DNA from: Maylandia zebra
Lineage: Eukaryota > Chordata > Actinopteri > Cichliformes > Cichlidae
Reading direction: 5' to 3'
Length of the DNA: 64,000 nt
NCBI RefSeq assembly: GCF_041146795.1
Contig: NC_135178.1
Location: 5,400,844 to 5,464,843, forward strand
Shown here: in pieces, positions 25,664 through 37,600 of the stretch
How positions within the stretch are numbered: the first letter of the stretch is position 1
Layout: every line of letters begins with the position of its first letter
Translations under genes and position numbers: made by a program
The notes under the pieces: generated by a model
What the model was told of the DNA's origin: nothing
The model's database searches: none
What the model saw: the letters and a program-made list of their open reading frames with translations, nothing else

Positions 25664-28600
25664 ACAAAGGATGAACTGAAGCTCTGCCATCACGTAATGT
25701 CGCATACTGCTGTTTCTGATGTCATTTAAAAAAAAAAAAAAAAAACATCTCCTCCTTGAATCGCTACCTTATCGTGGTGGAGGGGTTTGTGTGTCCCAGG
25801 GATCCCAGGGGCTATGTTGTCTGGGGGCTTTTGCCCCCTGGTAGGGTCTCCCATGGCAAACTGGTCCTGGGTGAGGGACCAGACAAAGAGCGATTCAGAA
25901 GACCCCCATGAAAAGAATATCGAGGGAACAGTTTACCCTGCCCGGGATAGGGTTACCGGGGCCCCGCCCTGGAGCCAGGCCCGGGGAGGGTGCCCGAGGG
26001 CGAGCGTCTGGTGGCCGGGCCTTAGTCCATGGGGCCCGGCCGGGCACAGCCCGAAGAGGAGACATGGGCCCATCCTCCCGCAGGCCCACCACCCGCAGGA
26101 GGCGCCATAGGGGTCGGGTGCATTGTGAGCCGGGTGGCGGCCAGGAGCGGAGGCCCTGGCGGACCGACCCCCGGCTGCCAAGACTGGCAATAGGGACATG
26201 GAATGTCACCTCTCTGGTGGGGAAGGAGCCTGAGTTGGTGCGTGAGGTTGAGAGGTACCGGCTAGATATGGTTGGGCTCACCTCTACGCATTGTCTGGGC
26301 TCTGGAACCAGTCTCCTGGAGAGGGGCTGGACTCTGTCTCAGTCTGGAGTTGCCCCTGGTGAGAGGCGGCGGGCTGGGGTGGGTATTCTTATATCCCCTC
26401 GGCTTGCTGCCGGTACGTTGGGGTTTTTCCCGGTGGACGAGAGGGTTTGTTCCCTGCGCCTTAGGGTCGGGGAACGGGTCCTGACTGTCATCTGCGCTTA
26501 TGCGCCGAGTGGCAGTTCGGAGTACCCAGCCTTCTTAGAGTCCCTGGGGGGGGTGCTGGAAGGTGCTCCACCTGGAGACTCTGTTGTCCTGCTGGGAGAC
26601 TTCAATGCTCACGTGGGTAACGACAGCGAGACCTGGAGGGGCGTGATTGGGAGGAACGGCCTCCCTGATCTGAACCCGAGCGGTGCTTTGTTATTGGACT
26701 TCTGTGCTAATCACAGTTTGGCCATAACGAACACCCTGTTCGAACATAAGAGTGTCCATAAGTGCACGTGGCACCAGGATGCTCTAGGCCGTAGGTCGAT
26801 GATCGATTTTGTAATCGTATCACCAGACCTGCGACCATATGTTCTGGACACTCGGGTAAAGAGAGGGGCTGAGCTGTCAACTGATCACCACCTGGTGGTG
26901 AGTTGGATCAGGTGGCGGGGGAGGACGCTGGACAGACCTGGTGCACCTAAACGCGTAGTGAGGGTGTGCTGGGAACGTCTAGCAGAGGCCCCAGTCCGCG
27001 AGATCTTCAACGCACACCTCCGGCAGAGCTTCAACAGCATTCCGAGGGAGACTGGGGACATTGAGTCCGAATGGACCATGTTCAGCGTCTCCATTGCCGA
27101 AGCTGCTGCATTGAGCTGCGGCCGCAAGGTGGTTGGTGCCTGCCGTGGTGGTAATCCCCGAACCAAATGGTGGACACCAGAGGTGAAGGGAGCCACCAGG
27201 CTGAAGAAGGAGGCCTATCGGGCTTGGTTAGCCTGTGGGACTCCGGAGGCAGCCGACAGGTATCGACAGGCCAAGCGGAATGCGGCTCGGGCAGTGGCTG
27301 AAGCAAAAACTCGGGTGTGGGAGGAGTTCGGAGAGGCCATGGAAAAAGACTTTCGGACTGCCTCGAAGAGATTCTGGCAAACCGTCAGGCGTCTCAGGAG
27401 GGGAAAGCGGTGCTCTACCTGCACTGTGTATAGTGCTGGCGGAGCGCTGTTGACGTCGACTGAGAAAATTGTCGGGCGGTGGAAGGAATACTTCGAGGAC
27501 CTCCTTAATCCCACTGACACGTCTTCCGGGGAGGAAGCAGAGTCTGGGGATGAGGGGTGTGACCCACCGATTTCCGGGGGCGAGGTCACTGAGGCAGTTA
27601 AACAACTCCTTGGTGGCAGAGCCCCTGGTGTCGATGAGGTCCGCCCCGAGTTCCTGAAGGCTCTGGACGTTGTAGGGCTGTCTTGGTTGACACGTCTCTG
27701 CAATGTTGCGTGGAGATCAGGGGCAGTACCTGTGGACTGGCAGACCGGGGTGGTGGTCCCCATCTTCAAGAAGGGGGACCGGAGGGTGTGTTCCAACTAC
27801 AGGGGGATCACACTCCTCAGCCTCCCCGGGAAAGTCTATGCCAGGGTGCTGGAGAGGAGGGTTCGTCCGCTAGTCGAACCTCGGATACAGGAGGAACAAT
27901 GCGGTTTTCGTCCTGGTCGCGGAACACTGGACCAGCTCTTTGTCCTCTCGAGGATACTTGAGGGTGCATGGGAGTTTGCCCAACCAGTCTACATGTGTTT
28001 TGTGGACCTGGAGAAGGCATTCGACCGTGTCCCTCGGGGCGTCCTGTGGGAGGTGTTGCGCGAGTATGGGGTGTCTGGCCCATTGCTACGGGCCATTCAA
28101 TCCCTATACAACCGTTGCAAGAGCTTGGTTCGCATTGCCGGCAATAAGTCGGACTCGTTCCCGGTGGGTGATGGGCTCCGCCAAGGCTGCCCTTTGTCTC
28201 CGGTTCTGTTCATAATTTTTATGGACAGGATTTCTAGGCGCAGCCAAGTGGCGGAGGGCTTTCGCTTTGGTGGCCTCAGAATCTCATCTCTGATTTTTGC
28301 GGATGATGTGGTTCTGTTGGCTTCATCGGGTGAGGGCCTCCAGCTCGCACTGGAGCGGTTCGCAGCCGAGTGTAACGCAGCGGGAATGAGGATCAGCACC
28401 TCCAAATCTGAGGCCATGGTTCTCAGCCGGAAAAGGGTGGAGTGCCCACTCCGGGTCGGGGATGAGTTCCTGCCCCAAGTGGAGGAGTTCAAGTATCTCG
28501 GGGTCTTGTTCGCGAGTGATGGGAGAAGGGAGCTGGAGATCGACAGACGGATTGGGGCTGCGGCTGCAGTAATGCGGACGCTGCACCGGTCAGTCGTGGT

Positions 28601-31600
28601 GAAGAGGGAGCTGAGTGTAAAAGCGAAGCTCTCAATTTACCGGTCGATCTACGTCCCTACCCTCACCTATGGCCACGAGCTGTGGGTAGTGACCGAAAGA
28701 ACGAGATCGCGGATACAAGCGGCGGAAATGAGCTTCCTCCGAAGGGTGGCTGGCCTCTCCCTTAGAGATAGGGTGAGAAGTTCGGCCATCCGGGAGGGGC
28801 TTAGAGTAGAGCAGCTGCTGCTCCACATCGAAAGGAGCCAGCTGAGGTGGTTCGGGCATCTGGCAAGGATGCCCCCTGGGCGCCTCCTGGGCGAGGTGTT
28901 CCAGGCATGTCCCACCGGGAGGAGGCCCCGGGGCAGACCCAGGACACGCTGGAGAGATTATATCTCTCGGCTGGCCTGGGAACGCCTTGGTATTCCCCCG
29001 GACAAGCTGGAGGAGGTGGCTGGGGAGAGGGAGGTCTGGACCTCTTTGCTTAGGCTGCTACCCCCGCGACCCGACCTCGGATAAGCGGATGAAGATGGAT
29101 GGATGGATGGAAAAAAAAACATAATGTTATCAGCAGGAGAGCTGGCTGTACTCCCGTCAGGAGCGGTTTCTCTACCATCAGCAGCACAGCATCAAGCGTC
29201 AACACTTTATAGCAAACTTTTTATGTTACACATTTTTGTAATTTCAGGTAATATTGCCTTTACATCAGCTACACTATGCTCCAGCTCCCTAAGACAACAG
29301 TATGGCTTCACTATATTGCAGCTCTCTACATGGGCCGACAACCTGACAGCTATCCGAGTGTGCACTGAGCCCATTTTCTTTCTTTTCTATGCTTATCATC
29401 AAATTCAGTCAAGTCAGGCTTGTGAAGCACATGGGAGGGGAAAAAGCCTTCGTTATTTTTTATGCTGTCTAGAGTTTCTTTGTTTATAGCCCTGAAATAT
29501 GAACAGGTGTTCCTTTGGAATTTTAATGCTGGCTCGTTCGCAGCTCAGTGTCTTTTCAGTTCTGCCTGGCTGGCACTCCAAAGATGAAGATGTTGCTTTT
29601 GTGGTTTTCTTTCCGTGGTAAGGCCAAAATTCAGAGGAACAAAGTTAAAGCCCAGTAAAAAAAAAAAAAAAAGAAGAAAAAAAAAAAAAGAGACTCCTTT
29701 ACTGTTTAGATTGTGAGAAGACACACATTATACAGCCTAGTGTGGCTATTTTGCATATTTCTTCTCACTCTGGAAAATATTTCATCTTATGAAATGCAAC
29801 AGTGGATAGCGTCTGTTTTTAAATGTTAGTGTAAACATCCACATGATGGATATACTTATTTGAATCAGCTTTATCAGTGCATAGAAAATATGCAGATGGA
29901 TTTCACAACACGTTTTACTCACTTGAACTCAGCTGTGATGAGGTTAAACCCATTGTACAGGTGGCCTTCTGACGACACCTTCTTCAGGTAGGAGTAGCTG
30001 TCCTGATCCTTGTCCATTAAATAGTGAGACACTAGAAATCCTGCAAATTAGCAAACGTAATAAGAAATGTATGTAATGTATGTGTACTACTTATTCCTTA
30101 GAATCAGTTATATTATCACATGGATTCTAGACACTGAGGCTGTAAAGGGGCACTTGGGACATTTTCATGGCTGATTACCTCGTCCTTGTGCATCAGGGTT
30201 AGGACGTCCCTCCATGTAGTTGGTGATGGCAGCCAGCTTGCCCCTCTTGCTGATCCCCAGCCATGACCCCCCTTCCTTCCCTAGCTCCAAGTCCAGGCCT
30301 GATAAACACAGAGTTACAATGTATTTTTAAAAAGAGAGGGGCATCAGACCTCACATGAAAAGAGTATGACTCGATTTTAACGGATAATAACAGAGATTCT
30401 TCAGTATACCCTGCTTCTTTTGCATGCCAGTTTTCCTTAACAAGAACAAATGATGGGTAACGAATGATTAACTCAAGAAAGAACTAGGTCATTTGTCACT
30501 AATCATATGGCAAACAGACTTTTTAATTATTCACTGCAGCTAAGTGCTAGTTTGAGAAAAAAACACATAAATTCATGCAATATGCAAAAGATGTGAAAGG
30601 GAAAGAATTCTACAGTTAGAAAAATGTTAATAAATAATAAAAAGAGAAAAAAGAATAAATAATTAGTAATGGAAATTTGAAGTTTCTCTGATATTAGTAG
30701 CAAATATATATTACATATTATTTTTGAAATGGTCTTATTATGCTTTTACCTATTTGACATCATGCTGTTTGCACAAATGTTAAAAATGTGGATATTAAAA
30801 GTAGACAAAGTTTCAAAACGTCAGCGTGTGTGTGTGTGGTCATAGTTCTATATGCAGTGGATATCCCAAATATGACCATTTTAGGCACACAGCTCTGGCT
30901 GTGAACACAGGAGCCCCGCCCCCCAACTGTGCAAAACCTTCTGTTTGGAAGAAACTGCCAATCAAAAGAAATTAGGTTTGAAGGGAGAGCAGTCTCAAAG
31001 GGAGAGCGGCTTAAATAGCTTGTTTCATATAGTAGATAGACTGAGTGGCAGTAAGAAATCTAGTCCACATTAAGATGCACAAATAGAAAATATTTTTTTC
31101 TGTGTCACTGACATCACAATCAGAGGAAGTATAAAACTTATATAACCTTCAAGATGTTGTCCAATTGGAATGAAATCTCATAAGAGTGATGGCAGGAATT
31201 ATTTTAGTCCATCAATAAATGAATGTTTTCTTTCTACATCCCTCTCCTCCAGTTGACACAAAGAATGTCAGGCCCTGCAAATTTGCAGCACTTCCTGGTG
31301 ATCAATAAAGACAGGTCCACTTATACAGTCAGTGACCTCGAGAGCCAAATGGTCGAATTCCTCTGAGGGTGGATGGAAAGCTAGCTAAATTCCACTGGGA
31401 CCAATAGCTTACTTCCCTTCTCGCCATGCTACGTCTCCTTCAGGGCCCTACTGCTACCCACCCACCACACTCACGCCCCGTTCATCCCCCAGCCCTGCAG
31501 ATAAGACAGAGCCATTTATTCCTGTCACATTGCATAAAAACAGCCATCAATTAAGAACCCACTAGTCGAGTTCTGACCCCTCTATTACAAAGGGGAGCGG

Positions 31601-34600
31601 AGACTGGCGAACAACGAGGATATGGCACCATTTCTTCCCTCAGCAGAAAAACAGAAGACTGATTTTTTTCTGATTAGCCATAATGTGTATTGAACATCAG
31701 TCAATTAAATGTAGTTTGCTGTGGGTGGGGATGTTCTGCGATGGATTTTTGAGGTGAAGGAAAGGGATTTTTCCTTGATTAATGAAAGCTCTTTATTCTT
31801 ACAGGTAAAGTTTGTTAAGCAGTACTAAAAAGCCAACCAACCTTGCATATATTAATCAAAATAAGCAATTAAATTCTAACAGACACGTTTACACAAAACA
31901 TACAAGAAAGTTTTTCACTAATTTGTGTTAGCTTTAGCTTTAGAAATTACTGCTGTTTAGTGAAAAGCTTGACTGGTGGTCTCAAGTGTATATGTACAGG
32001 CTTACCACTGAGGATCTCATTGCTGGCCCCCCAGAAGTCTGCAGCTTTGGATGGCCTGTTGTAGAACTCATCTCTGTTTGCAGCCAAAATTAGCCTGAGA
32101 ACATAACAGGTTAAAACTTGTAAAGGGGGCTCAGCCCCCAATCATAATGCCATGCATACAATGCCTTTACAATACAATTACAACATTGCATTACAATGTT
32201 AAAAAGCAATTCATTTAGTTGGATGACCTGTTGTAGTGCCTAAGAACCACCCTGCCACTCCATACACCTGGACAAGATGCAAACTAGAAATAGAGCTGTT
32301 TTCTCACCTAACCTCATTACCTGCCTATTTGCTCACCTGGTTCTTCGTGCTCCTATACAGTCTCTCTATCATCTCTCTGTCCAACCTCCTGGACTGACAA
32401 TCGCACACAAATGCATGGTATTCAACATAACATAACATAACATAACATAACATAACATAACATAACATAACATAACATAACATAACATAACATAACATAA
32501 CATAACATAACATTATCCTAAGGGCTGGGAATCCACATTTGATATCAATATATATCAATATATGCTTATTTATGTGAAATCATCATCAGTGAATGTAGGC
32601 AAACCAATCGACACTGGCTTTGTATACCCTCTCTCGCCTATGGGACATTTATTTAAAAAAAAGAAAAAGAAAAAAAAAAAGAATATTTCTATCATATGGT
32701 GAGTCTAATTCATTTGATCTTAACATGAAGGTAAGAACATATGCTACTATTATCCACTAGAGACTTATATAATTACAGTACATATATACATACAGCATCT
32801 GTAATGATGAAAACAGTAAGCGTTTGTGGTTTATGGCCAGAAGGTCAGTGTAAAAAATAAGCTCCCAGACTGTTACAGTGCAACTTTCACATTTTCAGTA
32901 TAATAAAGTCCTCAGATACAACCAGAAGCACTCACGTTAAGCATCTCATTTTCTAAATTGATTGAGCAGGAGCCAGAGGAGAGAATATAAAGGGTCAAGG
33001 CTGCAAAGAGAAGGTGTTTCTTTGAAGATGACCAAAGTAAAGAGGATCAAAAGGAATGTAACTGAAAAAAGCAAAAGGCAATAGAGTCAGGAGCTCAAGT
33101 TTGGAGAATTTATCCATATACAGCAGGCTTTTGGATATGATTGAGTCCCTCCATATAAAACAGGTTTATTTAATGAAGACGTGCAAAAATGAATTGTAAC
33201 CTTCTTGCAGTGGTTGGATTTGAGTCACAGGGGTCTCATCCTGGAATGAGGCCCAGGATAGGAAAAGCAAGCCCAAAGAAACTCCATAGGTCCGTCCTCC
33301 TGTGGGCCCATCAACCACAGGAGGAGACATAGGATTTTAGTGTCTTGTGTGGATTGGACACTGGTCTCTGGTTACATTGATGGCCCTGCAACCTGAACTC
33401 GTATAAGCAGTAGTAAATGGATGGATTGATGGACGGATGAACAGTTACAGATCCCTGTAGTACGTGGGATGGGGTTGAAGTATGGTGTTTCATCACTATT
33501 TCCCAACTAGAGCAGCTAGTCATGTGAAATTTTGCAAGAAAATCAATTTTACACCAGCTCCAAGTTTCACAATCTGAAGCCAAATTCTTGAGCAACAAGC
33601 AACAAATTCCCATCTACTCTTATGTATTTTGAGACCATGTAACTCGTGGGAGGAAATCACTGATGTTTTTTATGAAATGACTCCAATGCCTTTGGCTTTG
33701 TGGTTTTATTCATTTTTAGAAACAACTGAAAACACTTTGAATCTTAAAAAACAAACAAAGAAACTAGAATACAATACATATTATTGTATTGTAAATATTT
33801 AGAATGAAGAGCTCAAAGATTCTGAACATTTGAAATAGACCAGGTTGAATTTTGGAGAAATATGCATGAGCATCTCTAAGTACTGACACAGCCACATAAA
33901 TGAGAGTTTATGACTATTAAACTCTGTAACTATCAAATAGCTTGAATCAAGTGTTGGATAACCCCACTGCTGTTAGGAGCTACCTAAAGCGGATAAAAAG
34001 CAGGCTATTAAGGGGTTAAAACAATTTGAAATAGTATTTTACAAGTAAATCATCTTATCTCAATCTCATTTTGCAAAGCTGGCTGTGTCTGCCACATGCA
34101 CGTAACCTCTGCAGGTGTTTTATTCCATTTTAAATTTGTTTTTTATTGTCGAAGCAAGGCTACGAGACAAACATTTACTGCTGCAAACAAGAGCGAATAG
34201 CCTGAACAAGAGTGTGATCTGATTTCCAATAAATCCCCTTCAATGGGACTCTTAAGTCTGACACAGACTGTCTGTCAGTTAAGCGCTGCACTAAACTTTG
34301 ACCTACAGTTTATTATTATTCGGAGTGAATCAGATTGTAATGACGCCATTATGCTCACAACCATTAACAGCAAAACACTGTATTGTGACCTGTATCTAAT
34401 GCAACACCTGTTCTAACATGTGCCTTTATTCACGGGTCACTTTTTGTCATTTTTGTAGTGGGCTAGTATGTCCTCACTTAGCAGTTAAGACCCAACAATC
34501 ACACAGCTTCACACAGCCCATCTTTCCTACTCAGATATTATGAAAAACAGTAAACATTGACTGTGTTCCTTGATGAAAAAGGTAACCTCTCTATTTCATG

Positions 34601-37600
34601 CAATTTGCGTAATAAAATAATCTGCACTATAGCAGCAAATTAATAACATAAACAAATAAAAAGCATCTGTCTTATTTTTAAGTACATATGGGGAGTGGCT
34701 TCGTATTGTGAAAAGATGCATTGAAAATACAGATAAAGCATTTCAATACATCTTAATGCCAAACTATGTAGAATTATCTATGGCACAGAATATTATTAAA
34801 ATGATTCAAAAAATCTCTGGAGAAATCTCTGTATACAGCAGCAGGGCTTTGCTGTGAAAGAGCTTGCCTATCTGTAGTCACCTATCAAAAACTTTTGGGG
34901 CAGTATGAAATGAAATATAAAAAAATGTTATGTTTTTACAAGCAATTTTTCACTCAGACGTCTAGCCTGCTTATAGAAATCGTTTAATAGCATCTCCACA
35001 GTTAGAAAACCTGTAACTAAGTACTACTCTATTGTTTCATATGATTGAAGAGGGTAAGTAATAGGAGGTGCTGCTAACTACACCACTCCAATTGTCTAAC
35101 TGTTCTTCAGAAACTGTGAGCGCCTCTATAAATGTGGACGTTTTAACTGTTTGTTGGTCTGGAGCATTCAGATATGTGTTAATACAATGCCGCAATGTTA
35201 CCAAGAGTTGGGGAGCTGCAAAGTCACCCCAACGTCAGACGATGCAATGCTTAAAGAAACTGCAGAAAACCCAAGTGCTACCACTCAGAGTATGGGTGTC
35301 TGAAAAGGTTTCCAGGAGAAAGCCTCTTCCTCCTAAATCCCAAGGCTTCTGAAACAATGTCCTTCAGATAAACAAGACTACAGTGTAGATGTCTGGCCAT
35401 TGTCACCTTTAAAAGAAAAACCAAAAAACCCCTCCATCTAACATCCAACAAGACAATGATCTCAAGCACAGCAGCAAATCTTCAACAGAATGGCTGAAAA
35501 AGAAAAGAATCAATGTGCTGAAATGGTCCAGACCTGTATGTAGCAGGTCCTTAAGAGAGTTGTGCATAAGCGAATGCCCACAAATCTCAAAGAACTAAAG
35601 CAATATTGTAAAGAAAAGTTGGCCACAATTCCTTCACAATGATGTGAGAGACTGATAAAAGTCATACAGAAAACTATGACTTTAAGTTATAGCTGCTAAA
35701 GGTGGTTCTACAAGCTACTGAATCACCAGGTGCATTTAGACTGAGTTCCATGACAACATTTCTTCTTCATGACTGTATATATATGTGCCCCCAAACATGC
35801 ACAATTTAAATCTCAGTGTGTGGTGGGAGCAAGGGGGATGGGGCTGTTAGTCTGAGTATGTTTGCTTGATAATATAATCCTTTTTATATCGAGTTGCTTG
35901 GATATATATTTGTATGTCATATTTACTATTGCATCTGCCTCCCCAGGGACAGCAGATGGAAATGAGCTAGTAGCTAAATCTGTTATAAAGCATCACTCCT
36001 CCTAAGAGATGAATGCTTTTGTTCATGGTCTCTGACAGTCAAATAAATAAATAACTAAACTAAATTAAGGACAGATGTAAACATCCCCTGTCCCAACTTT
36101 TTTGGAAAGTATTGCTTGTTGCTGGCACTGACTTTAAAAAAATGCCATACATTAAAAAAAGGTTTGGTTTTATTTAGTTTTTGTGCCATTTCCAATAAAT
36201 ATAGGGTTTAAACTGCTTGTAAACCACTGCATTTCATTCAATATTTTTAAATATTTCAAGCAATTTTATAACTTCATCTTTAGATGTATTGAGGTAAAGA
36301 CTGCTGTCATATGATTACAAATCATTAAAAGCCACAGAGGTCAGTGAAATGCATCAGAACCTGCAAATGTATGTTTTATTCCTAAGCTTCTAATGGTCTT
36401 CCTATTATTCCTTCAACATAGGAGCTTGCATCTTGTTAAAAGCAAACAAATAAGGCCAAATGACATAACAGGGGTCGACCTCTGTGTATCAAAGGCTAAT
36501 GACAGCCCGTTCCCATGGTGCTTTATGAGCCACCACTGCTCCTGAAAACAAAGCTAACACTAATGATGCTACACAGGAAGAGAGCATCTGCTTTTGCATC
36601 CTGAGGGGCAAATCCCATGCAACTTGCTCGGATCACAGCGTGAGTCAGCCAGCTGGATCATGTAGGAGGCACAGTGGTAAGGAAAGAGCTATCAAAGCTC
36701 ATTGACACTCAACTTTGATTTCTTTCTATTCAACAAACACAGTGACTTATGTATCCAAACACATGTGGCTCCCATGGGATAATTTCCTGAGCCTTTGATA
36801 AATTTACACCAAGGCATGTTAATGTTAACCTCATGGTGGGTCTAGAAAGATAAAGGAATCACCAAAGTCACTAGACTTTCATTATCATCCTCTGGAGATA
36901 ACGAAAGTCACCAAAAGCATGGACATCTTCAATTGTTGTTGAGACATTTAAGGTTGTGTCAGAGTGATGACCTAACAGGCATGCTGCCATCGTATATAGT
37001 GACCTTATCCCAAGAGGATCAATTATTTTATTTGCTGTTCAGTTACAGTGTCAACATGCTTACATCATGAATACATGCTTAGGGGTGGCTCCAGCTCAGG
37101 AGGTGGGACAGGTAATTTACTGATCAGAGGGTTGGTGGTTTTCTAAGCACTTAGAAATAGAAGAAAGTGCTTATATGAATGTGGGGTGAATGAGACATGT
37201 TGTATTCTTCTTTTAGTGCTCAAATAGAGTACAGAAGTGCTATATAAGAACCAATCTATTTATCATATACTATAATTTACTTGCAAAGAGCCATGAGCAA
37301 CATGAGATAAAGAACTATTACAAAAGCTCTATGAAGGGCTGCCATTATGCTGTTTGTTTAGTACATCAGCATCATCTTTTGGTTAAAGGGATTGTAAGTG
37401 GCACTTTTATATTATGTTTAAATGACTAACCTTAATGAGAAGTGATACAATATATCCAGGTCAAAATCATATTGCAATGCTATTTGGTGGACTGCTGCAG
37501 TGCTTTTGTTCTGAGCAGCTGGTGAAGAAAAACACAGTGGAGACTAGAAATTGCATTTCTGAATACAGAGATCTCAGCATGAGGGTAATCAGCAAGTCAT

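Noticed and set aside
25382-25729. Phe- and Lys-rich frames over T and A runs
   Set aside because: Low-complexity runs inside the LINE 5' region.
32325-32558. Frame of repeated LCYVM on the minus strand
   Set aside because: A translation of the (CATAA)n microsatellite.
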